Shown here: positions 16,093 to 24,764 of the stretch, in pieces
Numbering within the stretch: position 1 is the first letter of the stretch
How the letters are laid out: every line of letters begins with the position of its first letter
Source of the DNA: Belnapia rosea
GTDB taxonomy: Bacteria; Pseudomonadota; Alphaproteobacteria; Acetobacterales; Acetobacteraceae
DNA: 38,444 nt
Reading direction: 5' to 3'
Assembly: GCF_900101615.1 (NCBI RefSeq)
Contig: NZ_FMZX01000015.1
Location: 76,217-114,660 of the forward strand
Position numbers and translations under genes: made by a program
The notes under the pieces: model-generated
The model's database searches: none
Told to the model about the DNA's origin: nothing
What the model saw: only the letters and a program-made list of their open reading frames with translations

Positions 16093-16445
16093 TCACGATC
16101 CCGGCCGGCATTCACGTGCTGCTGGCGACCCGGCCTGTTGATTTCCGCAAAGGCGCCCACTCGCTGGCGGCACTGGCGGCCGAGATGCTGGGCGAGGATC
16201 CATTTTCGGGCGTGGTGCTGGTATTCCGGGCCAAGCGTGGCGACAGGGTCAAGATCGTCCATTGGGACACGAGCGGCCTGGTGCTGGTCTGGAAGCAGCT
16301 GGAAGGGGGCCGCTTTCGCTGGCCACCCATCACCGACGGCGCGGTGCGGCTCTCGGCCGTGCAGTTCGCTGCGCTGTTCGCGGGTCTCGACTTTTCACGG
16401 GTGGCGGAAGCGAGAAGGATTCCCACGCCGACGGCTCCGGCCTAG
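16089..16445 (+). CDS. tnpB: IS66 accessory protein TnpB
   Basis: The protein has 118 residues and shows the full IS66 Orf2 signature: VLLATRPVDFRKGAHSLAALAAEMLG, DPFSGVVLVFRAKRGDRVKIVHWDTSGLVLVWKQLEGGRFRWP, then RLSAVQFAALFAGLDFSRV. Length and motifs are normal for the family. It is coupled to tnpA by a 4-bp overlap, and tnpC follows after 11 bp. Confidence 0.93.
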   Translation: MITIPAGIHVLLATRPVDFRKGAHSLAALAAEMLGEDPFSGVVLVFRAKRGDRVKIVHWDTSGLVLVWKQLEGGRFRWPPITDGAVRLSAVQFAALFAGLDFSRVAEARRIPTPTAPA

Positions 16446-16456
16446 ACTCAGCGACG

Positions 16457-18058
16457 ATGCGCGAAGGTGGCGAGACAACGCCGGACTTGCCCGACGACCC
16501 CGCCGTACTACGGGCGATGTTGCTGGCCGCCCTGGCGGAGCGCGACAACCTGGCGGCCGAGCGCGACAGCATCGTGGCCGAACGGGACGCGCTGGCGGAG
16601 CGGAACGAGCGCCTGCACCACCTGCTACGCAAGCTGCAGCGCATGCAGTTCGGGCCACGCTCCGAGCGGCTGCCCGAGGAGCAACTGCAGTTCGCCTTTG
16701 AGGAGGTCGAGGCCTCGCTCGCCAGCAACGAGGCCGAGGCGGAGAAGCGTTTGCCCGATCTGCGCCAGAAGAACACGGCCCGCCGCCGTGCCGGACGCGG
16801 CCGGCTGCCGGCGCATCTGCCCCGGATCGAGCAGGTGCTCCTGCCCGAGAGCACCGCCTGCCCGTGCTGCCGGGGCAGGATGGTGGAGATCGGAGCGGAC
16901 ACGGCCGAGCGGCTCGACGTGCACCCAGCCCAGTTCCGTGTCCTGGTGACCCGGCGGCCCAAGTTCGCCTGCCGCGCCTGTCAGGGCGTGGTGGTCCAGG
17001 CGCCCGCCCCGGCCCGCCTGATCGAGGGTGGCATGCCGACCGAGGCGACGGTCGCCCAGGTGTTGGTGGCACGCTACGCCGACCACATGCCGCTGTACCG
17101 CCAGGCCCAGAGCCTGGCGCGGCAGGGCATCGAGATCGGCCGCGAGGTGCTGGCGGGCTGGCTTGGTGCCGCCGCCTTTGCGGTTCGACCGGTGGTAGCG
17201 CGCATGCGCGAGATCCTGCTTGCCTCCGGGCGGCTGTTTGCCGATGAGACCGGCATGCCGGTGCTGGAGCCCGGTCGAGGCAAGACCAAGAAGGGCTACG
17301 CCTGGGCGATCGCGCGGGATGATCGGCCTTGGGGTGGGGCGGACCCGCCGGCCGTGGTGTTCCACTACGCCCCAGGCCGCGGCGCCGAGCATGCCCGCGA
17401 CTTGCTGGCCGGCTACACCGGTCTGCTGCAATGCGATGGCTATGCCGCCTACAAGGGTCTGGCCGCGAAGGACGGCGGCACGGGGGTAACCCTCGTTTAC
17501 TGTTGGACCCATGTGCGCCGGGAGTTCTTTGACCTCGCCAAAAGCAACACAGCGCCGATCGCCGAGAAAGCGCTGCAGCGCATCGCCGCGCTCTACGCCG
17601 TCGAGGACACCATCCGCGGCAAGCCGCCCGACATCCGGCGTGCGACCCGGCAGGCCAGAAGTCGGCCGCTGGTCGCCGGCCTGTTCGCCTGGCTCGAGCA
17701 GCAACTGGTGCGACTACCCGGCCGCAGCCCAACCGCAGAGGCGATCCGCTACGCGCTGAACCACCGCGACGGCCTCGAGCAGTTCCTCGAGGAGGGCCGG
17801 GCGGAGATCGACTCCAACACCGTCGAGCGCGCCATCAGGCCCGTGGTGTTGAGCCGCAAGAACGCCTTGTTCGCCTCCGGAGATGATGGCGGGCGCCGCT
17901 GGGCCGACTTCGCCTCCCTCGTCGAGACCTGTAAGCTGAACGGCATCAACCCGCAGGTCTACTTCACCGACCTGCTGACCCGCCTCGTCAACGGCTGGCC
18001 GCAGAGCCGCATCGACGAGCTCATGCCCTGGCACTGGGCCACCGCGAAAGCCGGCTGA
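16457..18058 (+). CDS. tnpC: IS66 transposase TnpC
   Basis: The protein has 533 residues from ATG 16457. A longer in-frame start at 16262 would run through tnpB and is rejected. The N-terminal leucine-zipper-like coiled coil is LAERDNLAAERDSIVAERDALAERNERLHHLLRKLQRMQFGPRSERL. A zinc-binding region has CPCC and CRAC pairs near residues 135-175. The DDE catalytic domain has FADETGMPVL, LLQCDGYAAYKGL and DSNTVERAIRPVVLSRKNALF, and the C-terminal segment is NGINPQVYFTDLLTRLVNGWP. Full length and apparently functional. Confidence 0.93.
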   Translation: MREGGETTPDLPDDPAVLRAMLLAALAERDNLAAERDSIVAERDALAERNERLHHLLRKLQRMQFGPRSERLPEEQLQFAFEEVEASLASNEAEAEKRLPDLRQKNTARRRAGRGRLPAHLPRIEQVLLPESTACPCCRGRMVEIGADTAERLDVHPAQFRVLVTRRPKFACRACQGVVVQAPAPARLIEGGMPTEATVAQVLVARYADHMPLYRQAQSLARQGIEIGREVLAGWLGAAAFAVRPVVARMREILLASGRLFADETGMPVLEPGRGKTKKGYAWAIARDDRPWGGADPPAVVFHYAPGRGAEHARDLLAGYTGLLQCDGYAAYKGLAAKDGGTGVTLVYCWTHVRREFFDLAKSNTAPIAEKALQRIAALYAVEDTIRGKPPDIRRATRQARSRPLVAGLFAWLEQQLVRLPGRSPTAEAIRYALNHRDGLEQFLEEGRAEIDSNTVERAIRPVVLSRKNALFASGDDGGRRWADFASLVETCKLNGINPQVYFTDLLTRLVNGWPQSRIDELMPWHWATAKAG

Positions 18059-18107
18059 GCGTCAAGCAGGCCGACCAAGGGCCCGGAAGCTGCGCTAACC
18101 GTTGACC

Positions 18108-18222
18108 AACCGCCGCTCCCGGAAGCCCTGCAATCCAGGGAATGCTGCTCACCGTGTGCCGACCCGGCGCTAGAGTTTTCCCGACCAGCAACACTTCGGC
18201 GTGCCGCCAGCTCCGTTGCAAA
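18108..18222 (-). pseudogene. Decayed DDE transposase, N-terminal part
   Basis: Read on the minus strand from about 18220, the frame gives ILCFALLLLQRSWRHAEVLLVGKTLAPGRHTVSS, the typical N-terminus of the same IS4/IS701-like transposase group whose later parts lie at 14900-15618. Joining the two sides with one copy of the octamer CGTTGACC yields a continuous frame into NDQRVLNRSAW. The next 250 bp, up to the partition operon, contain no recognisable gene. Confidence 0.65.
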
Positions 18223-18481
18223 AGCAGCAGTGCGAAGCATAGGATCACCCCCGGCGAAGCGGGCGGGCAGGGTAAGCATGGGGCAGTCTTCTGGCCAAGA
18301 AGCCACCTGCCTATCCGCTTACCCGCTCCGCCACCTCACCCCAGAATGGCCAAACTCGAGCTGAGGGTGGCTTACTTTTGAAAGTGTAGCGCGCCACACA
18401 TTCGGTCCGGCTTGTTCGGTACATTCTCGCGGGCTAGATCGGCGTCTGAGATACAAGCTGCTAATGTCCAGATCTTAGGGG

Positions 18482-19219
18482 GTGCGGATGGCAAAGGCAG
18501 GAGTGCTGACCCGTTCAAGGTCAGCAAAGGTGGCGGTGAGCGAAAGTCAGCAGCCCGGATCAAGCAAGGCCACAAAATGGCTGCTCGTCGCAAGTGGCAA
18601 AGGTGGGTCAGGTAAAACCTCAACTTCTTTAAACTTAGCAGTATACGCAGTCCATGAGGGTTTGAGGGTGGTCATTGTGGACCTAGACCGGCAGGCAAGC
18701 CTAACACGTTGGTATGAGCGCCGACCGCCCGCTGCCCCGCCACTTATCCTTTGGGAAGGAGCAATGGGGGATGCAAAGAAGGCAGTTGCAGAGATTGATG
18801 CTTTGGAGGACGTCGATCTGGTCATTGTGGATACTCCGCCCGGACTCGACGATCATCCAGATTCCACTCGCCTCCTAGTGGAAAAGGCCAACTTCGTGCT
18901 GGTGCCTACTACGCAGGGCACCACGGACATCGACAGCGTTGTTGAATGGATGGGCTTCCTGCGCCGCGAGCGAGTTCCAAGCGCCTTCCTATTGAACAAG
19001 GCCCAACGGACCCACACGCGCTACTCCAAGGCCAAAGCTCGGCTCAACAGGGCGGGCTTACTATGCCCCGTGGATGTTCGGCAGTTGGATGATATCGAAA
19101 GCACGCATGACCACGGTGTAGGTGTATGCGAGTTGCGGAAAAGCCGAGCTGCGGAAGACCTCGGCAGCGTGTGGGACTTTGTGAAACAGCAATTGGCTTT
19201 TGAGGGAGTTGCGCGGTGA
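18482..19219 (+). CDS. parA: ParA-family partition ATPase
   Basis: This ParA-type ATPase of 245 residues should position plasmid copies on the nucleoid. The deviant Walker A box is WLLVASGKGGSGKTSTSLNLA (about residues 33-53), Walker A' is VVIVDLDRQASLTRW, and Walker B is VDLVIVDTPPGLDDH. The long N-terminal extension of about 30 residues is basic and could bind an operator. The start is GTG 18482 or ATG 18488. Its stop overlaps the next gene by 4 bp (GTGA at 19216). TTCGGT repeats in the 100 bp upstream (about 18400-18420) are candidate partition or operator sites. Confidence 0.92.
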   Translation: MRMAKAGVLTRSRSAKVAVSESQQPGSSKATKWLLVASGKGGSGKTSTSLNLAVYAVHEGLRVVIVDLDRQASLTRWYERRPPAAPPLILWEGAMGDAKKAVAEIDALEDVDLVIVDTPPGLDDHPDSTRLLVEKANFVLVPTTQGTTDIDSVVEWMGFLRRERVPSAFLLNKAQRTHTRYSKAKARLNRAGLLCPVDVRQLDDIESTHDHGVGVCELRKSRAAEDLGSVWDFVKQQLAFEGVAR

Positions 19220-19887
19220 CCGGATTTCGCCTGCCCGAGAGCGCACGTCGTCGGAAAGAACCCGGCGGCCTCTTGCCCGAGCATCAAGAAGCCCAACGTC
19301 AGCGCCTTCTAAGCAATTACGTAAAGGAATGCCAGGACGCGGAAGACTTCGTATCTGAGATTGGGAAGCTTTGGGAGGAAGCCCAGGCCAAGTTCCTAAC
19401 CATCGGACGTTATCTGGTACAAGCTAAGCAGAGGCTCCCGCACGGCGAGTTTGAGTCGATGATAGCCAGCCAACTGCCCTTTGGACGCAGTGTCGCTTAC
19501 CAACTCCGGATGGTAGCCCAGGCTGTCGAACAACGGCGCATTGCTGAGGACGACCTTCCCCGCAGCTACACAAACGCCTACAAGCTTGCGTTGTTGGACG
19601 ACGGTGCCCTCCGACGGGCACATGACGCCAACGTGGTGCGGCCGAATGTTACTCGGAGAGAACTAGCCGATTTTTTCAATGCACTCAAGGCCGACACAAC
19701 ACAGCCCAAATCCGATTTGGAGCGGCGGGCTGAGCGCATTGCATGGTTGCGGGCGAGAGCACAAACGCTCACAGAAGAGTTGACAAATATTCAAGCAGAG
19801 CTGGCAGAGCTAGACCCTTCCAGCGAGGGTGCCAAGATTGGTAGCGAGGCCGCAGTTACTCAGAGCCGCGCTTCAAAAGCCGCATAG
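19216..19887 (+). CDS. Probable partition partner protein (DUF3102-like)
   Basis: This protein of 223 residues is coupled to parA and lies where a ParB-type centromere-binding protein is expected, but no classical ParB motif is visible. Residues about 40-105 resemble DUF3102: EIGKLWEEAQAKFLTIGRYLVQAKQRLPHGEFESMI, then a helix-turn-helix-like FGRSVAYQLRMVAQAVEQ. The C-terminus is a long charged helix (SDLERRAERIAWLRARAQTLTEELTNIQAELAEL), suited to oligomerisation. A partial IS5 begins immediately after the stop, so the last residues may have been changed by that insertion. Confidence 0.75.
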   Translation: MTGFRLPESARRRKEPGGLLPEHQEAQRQRLLSNYVKECQDAEDFVSEIGKLWEEAQAKFLTIGRYLVQAKQRLPHGEFESMIASQLPFGRSVAYQLRMVAQAVEQRRIAEDDLPRSYTNAYKLALLDDGALRRAHDANVVRPNVTRRELADFFNALKADTTQPKSDLERRAERIAWLRARAQTLTEELTNIQAELAELDPSSEGAKIGSEAAVTQSRASKAA

Positions 19888-20139
19888 GGAGACCTTGTTG
19901 CACCGGTCGCCGGCCTGGTTGGCTCTGGGTAGGGTGAGGCCGGGGCGAGTCCCCTTCACCATGCCGGGCCAGCCCTCATGCCGTTCAAACTGAATGCCGC
20001 TCGGCGCCATCACATCCCGAAGCAGCGGCACCGGGTGACCAACTGGGCCGAGTACGACACCGGCCTTTGCGCCCGCGGCAGTCTCACCGTGTGGCTCACG
20101 CCGGAGGCGGTTGAGGCCTGGAAGGCCGAGCCGCGCATT
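19888..20139 (+). pseudogene. 5' fragment of an IS5-family element
   Basis: The fragment starts GGAGACCTTGTTGCACCGG just after the partition operon, matching the left end of the IS5 at 10621. It encodes the first 54 residues of a related transposase (MPFKLNAARRHHIPKQRHRVTNWAEYDT...AWKAEPRIG, from 19978). It stops where the next IS5 element begins at 20140. Confidence 0.8.
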
Positions 20140-21251
20140 GGCACTGTGTTACACGGGTCGGTCTAGCGGTGTGGCTGGGGTAGGTTCCTGAGGGGGTGAC
20201 GACCCGTCATCCTGCAGGAGAGCGCAGCTTGCCGTTCAAGGCCAATGCCGACCGTCGTCACCGTATTCCGAAGCAGCAGTTCCGGGCGACGAACTGGGCG
20301 GAGTACGATGCGGCCCTGCGTGGGCGTGGCAGTTTGACCGTGTGGTTCACGGATGCGGCGATCGCGGCGTGGAAGGCCGAGCCCCGGACCACGCGGGGCG
20401 GGCAACGACGCTACTCGGCGCTGGCCATCTCCACGGCCCTGACGCTTCGGGCCCTGTTCCGCTTGGCCTTGCGCCAAACTGAAGGCCTGATTGGCTCGAT
20501 CATCGCCCTGCTCGGTCTCGACCTGGCCGTACCGGACCACTCAACCATGTGCCGCCGGGCTGAAACGTTGGAGGTGCCGCAGCGCCAGTCCGGCACCCGT
20601 CCCATACACCTGATCGTCGACAGCACGGGGCTGCAGCTATGTGGCCCGGGCGAGTGGCTAGTCGAGAAGCACGGGAGCAGGACACGCCGGTCGTGGCGCA
20701 AGCTGCACATCGGCGTGGATCCCGACACGGGGCGGATCGTCGCGTCCACCCTGATGACGAGCGACGTCGATGACGCCTCGCAGGTTGGGCCTTTGCTCGA
20801 CCAGGTCGTGGACCCAATCGCCTCGTTCACCGCCGATGGCGCCTACGACCAAGACGCCGTCTACTGTGAGGTGGCGGCGCGGCATCCCGCAGCTACCGTG
20901 ATCGTTCCACCCCGCTCCAGCGCGGTGCCGAGCGCCACGGCCGAGACGGCGCTGACCCAGCGGGACCAACACCTTCGGACCATCGCGGAGCGTGGGCGCA
21001 TGGGCTGGCAGAAGGCCTCGGGCTATAACTGGCGTGCCCTGGTCGAGGCGGATATCGCACGCTTCAAGCGGGTGATCGGTGGTGGACTGCACTCGCGTAC
21101 CGACAGGCGCCGCGCGACAGAAGTGGCCGTCGCCGTCTGCGCACTCAACCGCATGCTCGAACTCGGACGGCCGGAGTATGTCCGCATCATGTAGATGCGG
21201 ACCAGCTCGCCGCCTACTGCGCCTGCAAGGTGGTCTATGCAACGCAGTCCC
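20140..21251 (+). mobile_element. Complete IS5-family element between IS5 and IS6 fragments
   Basis: The ends are GGCACTGTGTTACACGGGTC (20140) and, reversed from 21251, GGGACTGCGTTGCATAGACC, an imperfect inverted repeat. It contains one full transposase gene. No matching target duplication is seen, and the flanks are two different truncated ISs, so the present junctions probably arose by deletion next to the element. Confidence 0.75.
20230..21194 (+). CDS. IS5-family transposase
   Basis: The protein has 321 residues from TTG 20230 (LPFKANADRRHRIPKQ), the position equivalent to the start of the copy at 10708. A GTG further upstream at 20196 would add 11 residues. Catalytic Asp residues are in LIVDSTGLQL and FTADGAYD, and the third acidic residue is in NWRALVEADIARFKRVIG. 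Complete, with no frameshift. Confidence 0.9.
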
Positions 21252-21795
21252 GCTGCATCTGTCGTTCTCGACGTCGCGTCGGTCTGTGGGAGTTCTCGGC
21301 ACGATTGTTCAGGTAGCGGCTGGTCCGATGCCGCACACCGGACAAGACCTCACGCTGCGCGACCCCATAGCTGCGGAGCCCATCCGTGATGATCTTGCGA
21401 GGTTTGTACTTGAGGCCCGCCAGCAGACGCTTGAAGAAGCGTTTGGCGGCCGTGGCATTGCGCCGCTCCTGCACCAGGATGTCGAGCACGACACCGTGCT
21501 GGTCCACGGCGCGCCAGAGATAGAAGAGTTCGCCGTTGATCTTCAGATAAACCTCATCCAGGTGCCAAGTGTCACTCGGCCGCGGCCGACGCTTGCGCAG
21601 CCTGGCCGCGAGCTCGGTGCCGAAGCACAGGCACCAACGGCGGATACTCTCGTAGCTGACCAACAGGCCGCGCTCGGCCAGGATCAGCTCGATATCGCGT
21701 AGGCTCAGAATGAACGTGTGGTAGAGCCAGATGGCATGGTGGATGACCTCGGCCGGGAAGCGATAGCCGGGGTAGGTGGTGGGCTCGGTCGGCAT
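21252..21795 (-). pseudogene. IS6-family transposase, C-terminus removed by IS5
   Basis: About 180 of the usual 230 or so residues remain, starting MPTEPTTYPGYRFPAEVIHHAIWLYHTFILSLRDIELILAERG. The IS6 catalytic core is present: TWHLDEVYLKING, AVDQHGVVLDILV, KIITDGLRSYG and NRAENSHRPTRRRERQMQR. The IS5 end replaces the remainder after QMQR and adds a four-residue tail (DCVA). The element's own left repeat was not identified. A trace of a similar start lies near 35050-35085. Confidence 0.85.
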
Positions 21796-22291
21796 CCGAC
21801 CAGCTTGGCCTCACCGGCTCATTCCGGCCAGCGCTCAACCACGTGACAATACCGGCTAGGCTATTGCCGAGACGCCCGAGGCCACCATCCTGCCGGACCT
21901 GCTGCGGCTGGACATCAGCAGCGACGAGACTGTGCCGTGACCCCGAGATGACAACCGACCTCGTCATGGCGGCCAGGGCTTCGGCTCGGTGGGCACCATC
22001 ACCCCGCTGGTCGACCTCTGGCTCGATGAGCGCCGGCGGCCGAAATACATGCGGGTGGTGCCGAAAGCGAAGCGGTAAGCCCCTTCGCCAAGCGATCGAC
22101 CGCTCCGGCCCGGTCCTGCCCTACACGACTGCCGAGGCTGCGGCGCGGACCCTGCTGCCGCCGGGGGTTGGGCTAGAGTCGGTCATGCCTTCCGATAGCC
22201 TCGGCCCCGACGGCACTGTCCGCCTTCGCTGCTATCTGCTCCTCGCCCAGACCCTATGGTTCTCGGGAAGCTGCCCTAGCTGCATCCACGA
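21796..22291 (+). other. Gene debris between IS6 and a small orf
   Basis: No intact gene is seen. Frames contain protein-like pieces: EATILPDLLRLDISSDETVP (about 21880-21940) and PLVDLWLDERRRPKYMRVVPKAKR (about 22000-22078, ending in a stop). The second recurs in altered form at about 28890-28963. The parent family is not recognised. Confidence 0.4.
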
Positions 22292-22372
22292 ATGTCCGTC
22301 CTGCGTATCAGGATTGAAGGGACAGTCTCGCTGTTGTTTCGCCGCACCTTGACCGCGAGCGCGGAGGAAAAG

Positions 22373-22585
22373 ATGCTTATCTATTTCACGGCCTCAGGTA
22401 ATCAGAAGTGTGCAGTCAATGCGCAGCACGTGACCTATATTCTGCCAGAAGGAGACGGGGTCAGGGTTCACTTCATTGGATCCAATGGCAGGGGGAGCAC
22501 GATTCACGTACAGGATGCCTTCGAGGACGTGTGCGGTGAGATCGCCAGGGTGCTGCAGGCGGTTCGTGGTGCATCCACTCGGTGA
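22373..22585 (+). CDS. Small FlbD-like beta-rich protein
   Basis: The protein has 70 residues and starts at ATG 22373 behind a clear GGAGG site (22363-22367). The sequence MLIYFTASGNQKCAVNAQHVTYILPEGDGVRVHFIGSNGRGSTIHVQDAFEDVCGEIARVL has the layout of FlbD-like small proteins: a strand, 'VN...V.YI', two further strands, then a C-terminal helix. A distant relative with the same layout lies at 28571-28783. Function unknown; the fold is suggested by pattern only. Confidence 0.65.
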   Translation: MLIYFTASGNQKCAVNAQHVTYILPEGDGVRVHFIGSNGRGSTIHVQDAFEDVCGEIARVLQAVRGASTR

Positions 22586-22594
22586 AGCGCTGAC

Positions 22595-22687
22595 ATGAAG
22601 TGGATGCTCGTGGTCGTGGTCTTCGCGGCGTCTCCAGTGAAGACAGACCTGATCTCCACCAGCTTGGATGAGTGCCTAAGGGCCTGA
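22595..22687 (+). pseudogene. Start of a small exported or anchored protein, cut by ISAzo13
   Basis: MKWMLVVVVFAASPVKTDLISTSLDECLRA then stop. The first 15 residues look like a signal or membrane segment, and the whole resembles the N-terminus of a widespread small hypothetical protein that normally continues for 40-60 residues. The stop arises where the ISAzo13 element begins (near 22680). It follows the FlbD-like gene by 9 bp and was probably in its operon. Confidence 0.5.
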
Positions 22688-22702
22688 CGCGGAATAACTG
22701 CT

Positions 22703-23914
22703 TCAAGGCGGCTGCTGGTTGGGCGAGATGGTGTAGTTCCACTCGCCGTGGAATGCGTCCCGCTCGATGGCGAGCGCGGCCATCTCGGCATCGGTGACCT
22801 TGATGCCCTTGGGATAGCTGCTCGCATCGAGCTCGCAGCGCACCGTCAGGCCGGTCTGCGTGGTGGTGGCGCCGATCAGTTGCACGATGACCTGGTGGCT
22901 GACCAACGGCTTGCCACGCCAGTTCTGCGAGATGGCGGCGAACAGGCGATGCTCGATGCGGTTCCACTTGCTGGTCCCAGGCGGCAGGTGCGCCACGGTG
23001 ACGGCCAGATCGGTCTCGTTGGCGAAGCGCTGCAACTCGCGCTTCCACAGCCGTACGCGCACCCCGTTGCTGCCGCCGCAGTCGGCGGTGATGACCAGCC
23101 GCCTGGCTTCGGGGTAGCGGGCCCTGCCCAGTTGCTGCCACCAACGCCGGATGCTCTCGACGGCAAAGGCGGCCGTGTCGGCATCCACCCCGACGCTGAC
23201 CCAGCCGGCATTGGCGGCCAGGTCGTAGACGCCGTAGGGCGCGACCTTGCCCAGTTCCGGCACTTCGAAGTCGTGCCCCCGCACCGGCTCGGGCTGGCCC
23301 TTGCGGCGGAGCTCGCGGCCGGGGTTCTTGACGTCGCCGACCAGCTCCTTCTTCTTGGTATCCACCGAGATGGCCGGCTGGTCTGCCGCCATCGCCGCCT
23401 GCACGACGGTGTTGATGTGGGCGAACTGGGCGTCACGGTCGGGGTGGTTCGTCCCCTCCCGCGTCTTGCGGTTGGCCTGACAGCTGTAGCCCAGCTCACG
23501 CAGCAGCAGGCCCACCAGCTTCTGGCTCACCGCGAAGCCCCGCTCGCACAATGCCCGGGAGATCCGGCGCTGGCTGCGGCTGACCCAGCGCAGCGGCGTC
23601 TCCGGATCACCACGGATCGCGTCCTCGATCAGGGTCTCCAGGGCTGCCGGCAAGCCCGGCTGCAACACCACCGCTCGCTTGCGCCCGCCTCCCGGACGGC
23701 GGACCCTCTGCCCGATCGGATTGCATCCGCCTTGCAGGTCCACAATCGCCCGTCGGATAGTGCTGCGGGCCATGCCGGTCGCCAGGGAGACCGCGGTCAC
23801 GCCGCCATAGCCGATCGCCAGGGCCTCATTCGCCGCAAACAGCCGGCGACCTCGCTCGGCCAAGAGCGGCACAGCCCGCCGATACCGCGCCCGGATGTCA
23901 TCCACCTCAATCAC
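22703..23914 (-). CDS. ISAzo13-family transposase
   Basis: The protein has 403 residues. Its N-terminal helical region has a helix-turn-helix (AVSLATGMARSTIRRAIVDL), followed by the ISAzo13 catalytic core: ISVDTKKKELVGDVKNPGRE, GVYDLAANAGWVSVGVDADTAAFAVESIRRWW, LVITADCGGSNG and HLPPGTSKWNRIEHRLFAAISQNWRGKPL. The C-terminus FHGEWNYTISP is also typical. Full length, no lesion. Terminal repeats could not be fixed by eye. Confidence 0.92.
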   Translation of the reverse strand: MIEVDDIRARYRRAVPLLAERGRRLFAANEALAIGYGGVTAVSLATGMARSTIRRAIVDLQGGCNPIGQRVRRPGGGRKRAVVLQPGLPAALETLIEDAIRGDPETPLRWVSRSQRRISRALCERGFAVSQKLVGLLLRELGYSCQANRKTREGTNHPDRDAQFAHINTVVQAAMAADQPAISVDTKKKELVGDVKNPGRELRRKGQPEPVRGHDFEVPELGKVAPYGVYDLAANAGWVSVGVDADTAAFAVESIRRWWQQLGRARYPEARRLVITADCGGSNGVRVRLWKRELQRFANETDLAVTVAHLPPGTSKWNRIEHRLFAAISQNWRGKPLVSHQVIVQLIGATTTQTGLTVRCELDASSYPKGIKVTDAEMAALAIERDAFHGEWNYTISPNQQPP

Positions 23915-24058
23915 GCTGGCAGGCTACGCCAACCCATCAGCGCCGCCGCGGCCAGAGTGCGCCTCTGTCTCAAAAGAGCTCTAAGTGTCCATCCGGGAAC
24001 AGATCGAGTGATGTGAATCGGTTGTGATTGGCTCCCGGCGGCGATTGCCGGGAGAAGA

Positions 24059-24764
24059 ATGTGCATGTGGACACCCGAGAACCGGTCGAAATACGACCGC
24101 AGCAAGCTGCGCTACCCGAGTGATCTGACCGACGAAGAGTGGTTGATCGTTGGCCCATTGATCCCGGGTGCGAAGGGCGGCGGCAACAAGCGGACGATCG
24201 ACGTGCGCGCGGTGCTGAATGGGGTGATGTACATCCTGAGCACTGGCTGCCAGTGGGCGGCGCTGCCGAAAGACCTACCGCCGCGGAGCACGGTCAACGA
24301 CTACCTGCGGCGCTGGGACGAGGACCGGACACTCGATCGCATCCACCACGCGCTCTACGTGCTGTGCCGGGAGCAGGCTGGACGCGAGGCCAGCCCGACG
24401 GCCGCAATCATCGATAGCCAGAGCGTGAAGAGCGCGGAAAAAGGGGGCGCTACATCGACCCCTCGGGCTACGACGCGGGCAAGAAGATCAAAGGCAAGAA
24501 GCGGCACGTCCTGGTCGACACCCAAGGCCTGCTGATGCAGGCCATCATCCACGCGGCCGACATCCAGGACCGCGATGGTGGCGTGCTGCTGATGGGCTCG
24601 CTGTTCGGCCTCTACCCCTTCCTGTTGAAGCTCTACGCCGATGGCGGATACCAGGGCGCCAACTTCCAGGCCGGGCTGCGCACGACCTGTCGCCAGATCA
24701 ATCTCGAGATCGTCAAACGATCTGAGCTGCGCAAGTTCGTCGTGCTGCCGAAGCGCTGGATTGT
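24059..24764 (+). pseudogene. IS5-family transposase, N-terminal half
   Basis: The frame from 24059 gives SDLTDEEWLIVGPLIPGAKGGGNKRTIDVRAVLNGVMYILSTGCQWAALPKDLPPRSTVNDYLRRW and AIIDSQSVKSAEKGG. A change of frame in the run GAAAAAGGGGGC (about 24438-24450) then leads to RYIDPSGYDAGKKIKGKKRHVLVDTQGLL, DRDGG, LYADGGYQG and LPKRWIV. That run is a plausible site of programmed -1 frameshifting, known in this group. The protein is cut after RWIV, immediately before the catalytic VER segment, by the recombinase element. The rest is at 26768-26906. Confidence 0.85.

Larger units (their letters stand above)
15619..18099 (+). mobile_element. Complete IS66-family element with 8-bp target duplication
   Basis: The left end is GTAAGCGACGG (15619) and the right end, read on the other strand from 18099, is GTTAGCGCAGC; both match the GTAAGCG-type ends of IS66. 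The octamer CGTTGACC flanks it directly on both sides (15611-15618 and 18100-18107), the expected 8-bp duplication. It carries the three genes tnpA, tnpB and tnpC in one orientation. It is inserted in an older transposase gene, whose frame is restored when the element and one octamer are removed. Confidence 0.93.

Noticed and set aside
16395-17732. 445-residue minus-strand open frame opposite the IS66 transposase
   Set aside because: It has arginine- and proline-rich composition, no recognisable motif, and lies wholly antisense to a well-supported TnpC gene in GC-rich DNA.
22748-24016. 422-residue plus-strand open frame opposite ISAzo13
   Set aside because: It is antisense to a complete transposase with all family motifs; the frame is open only because of GC-rich third positions.
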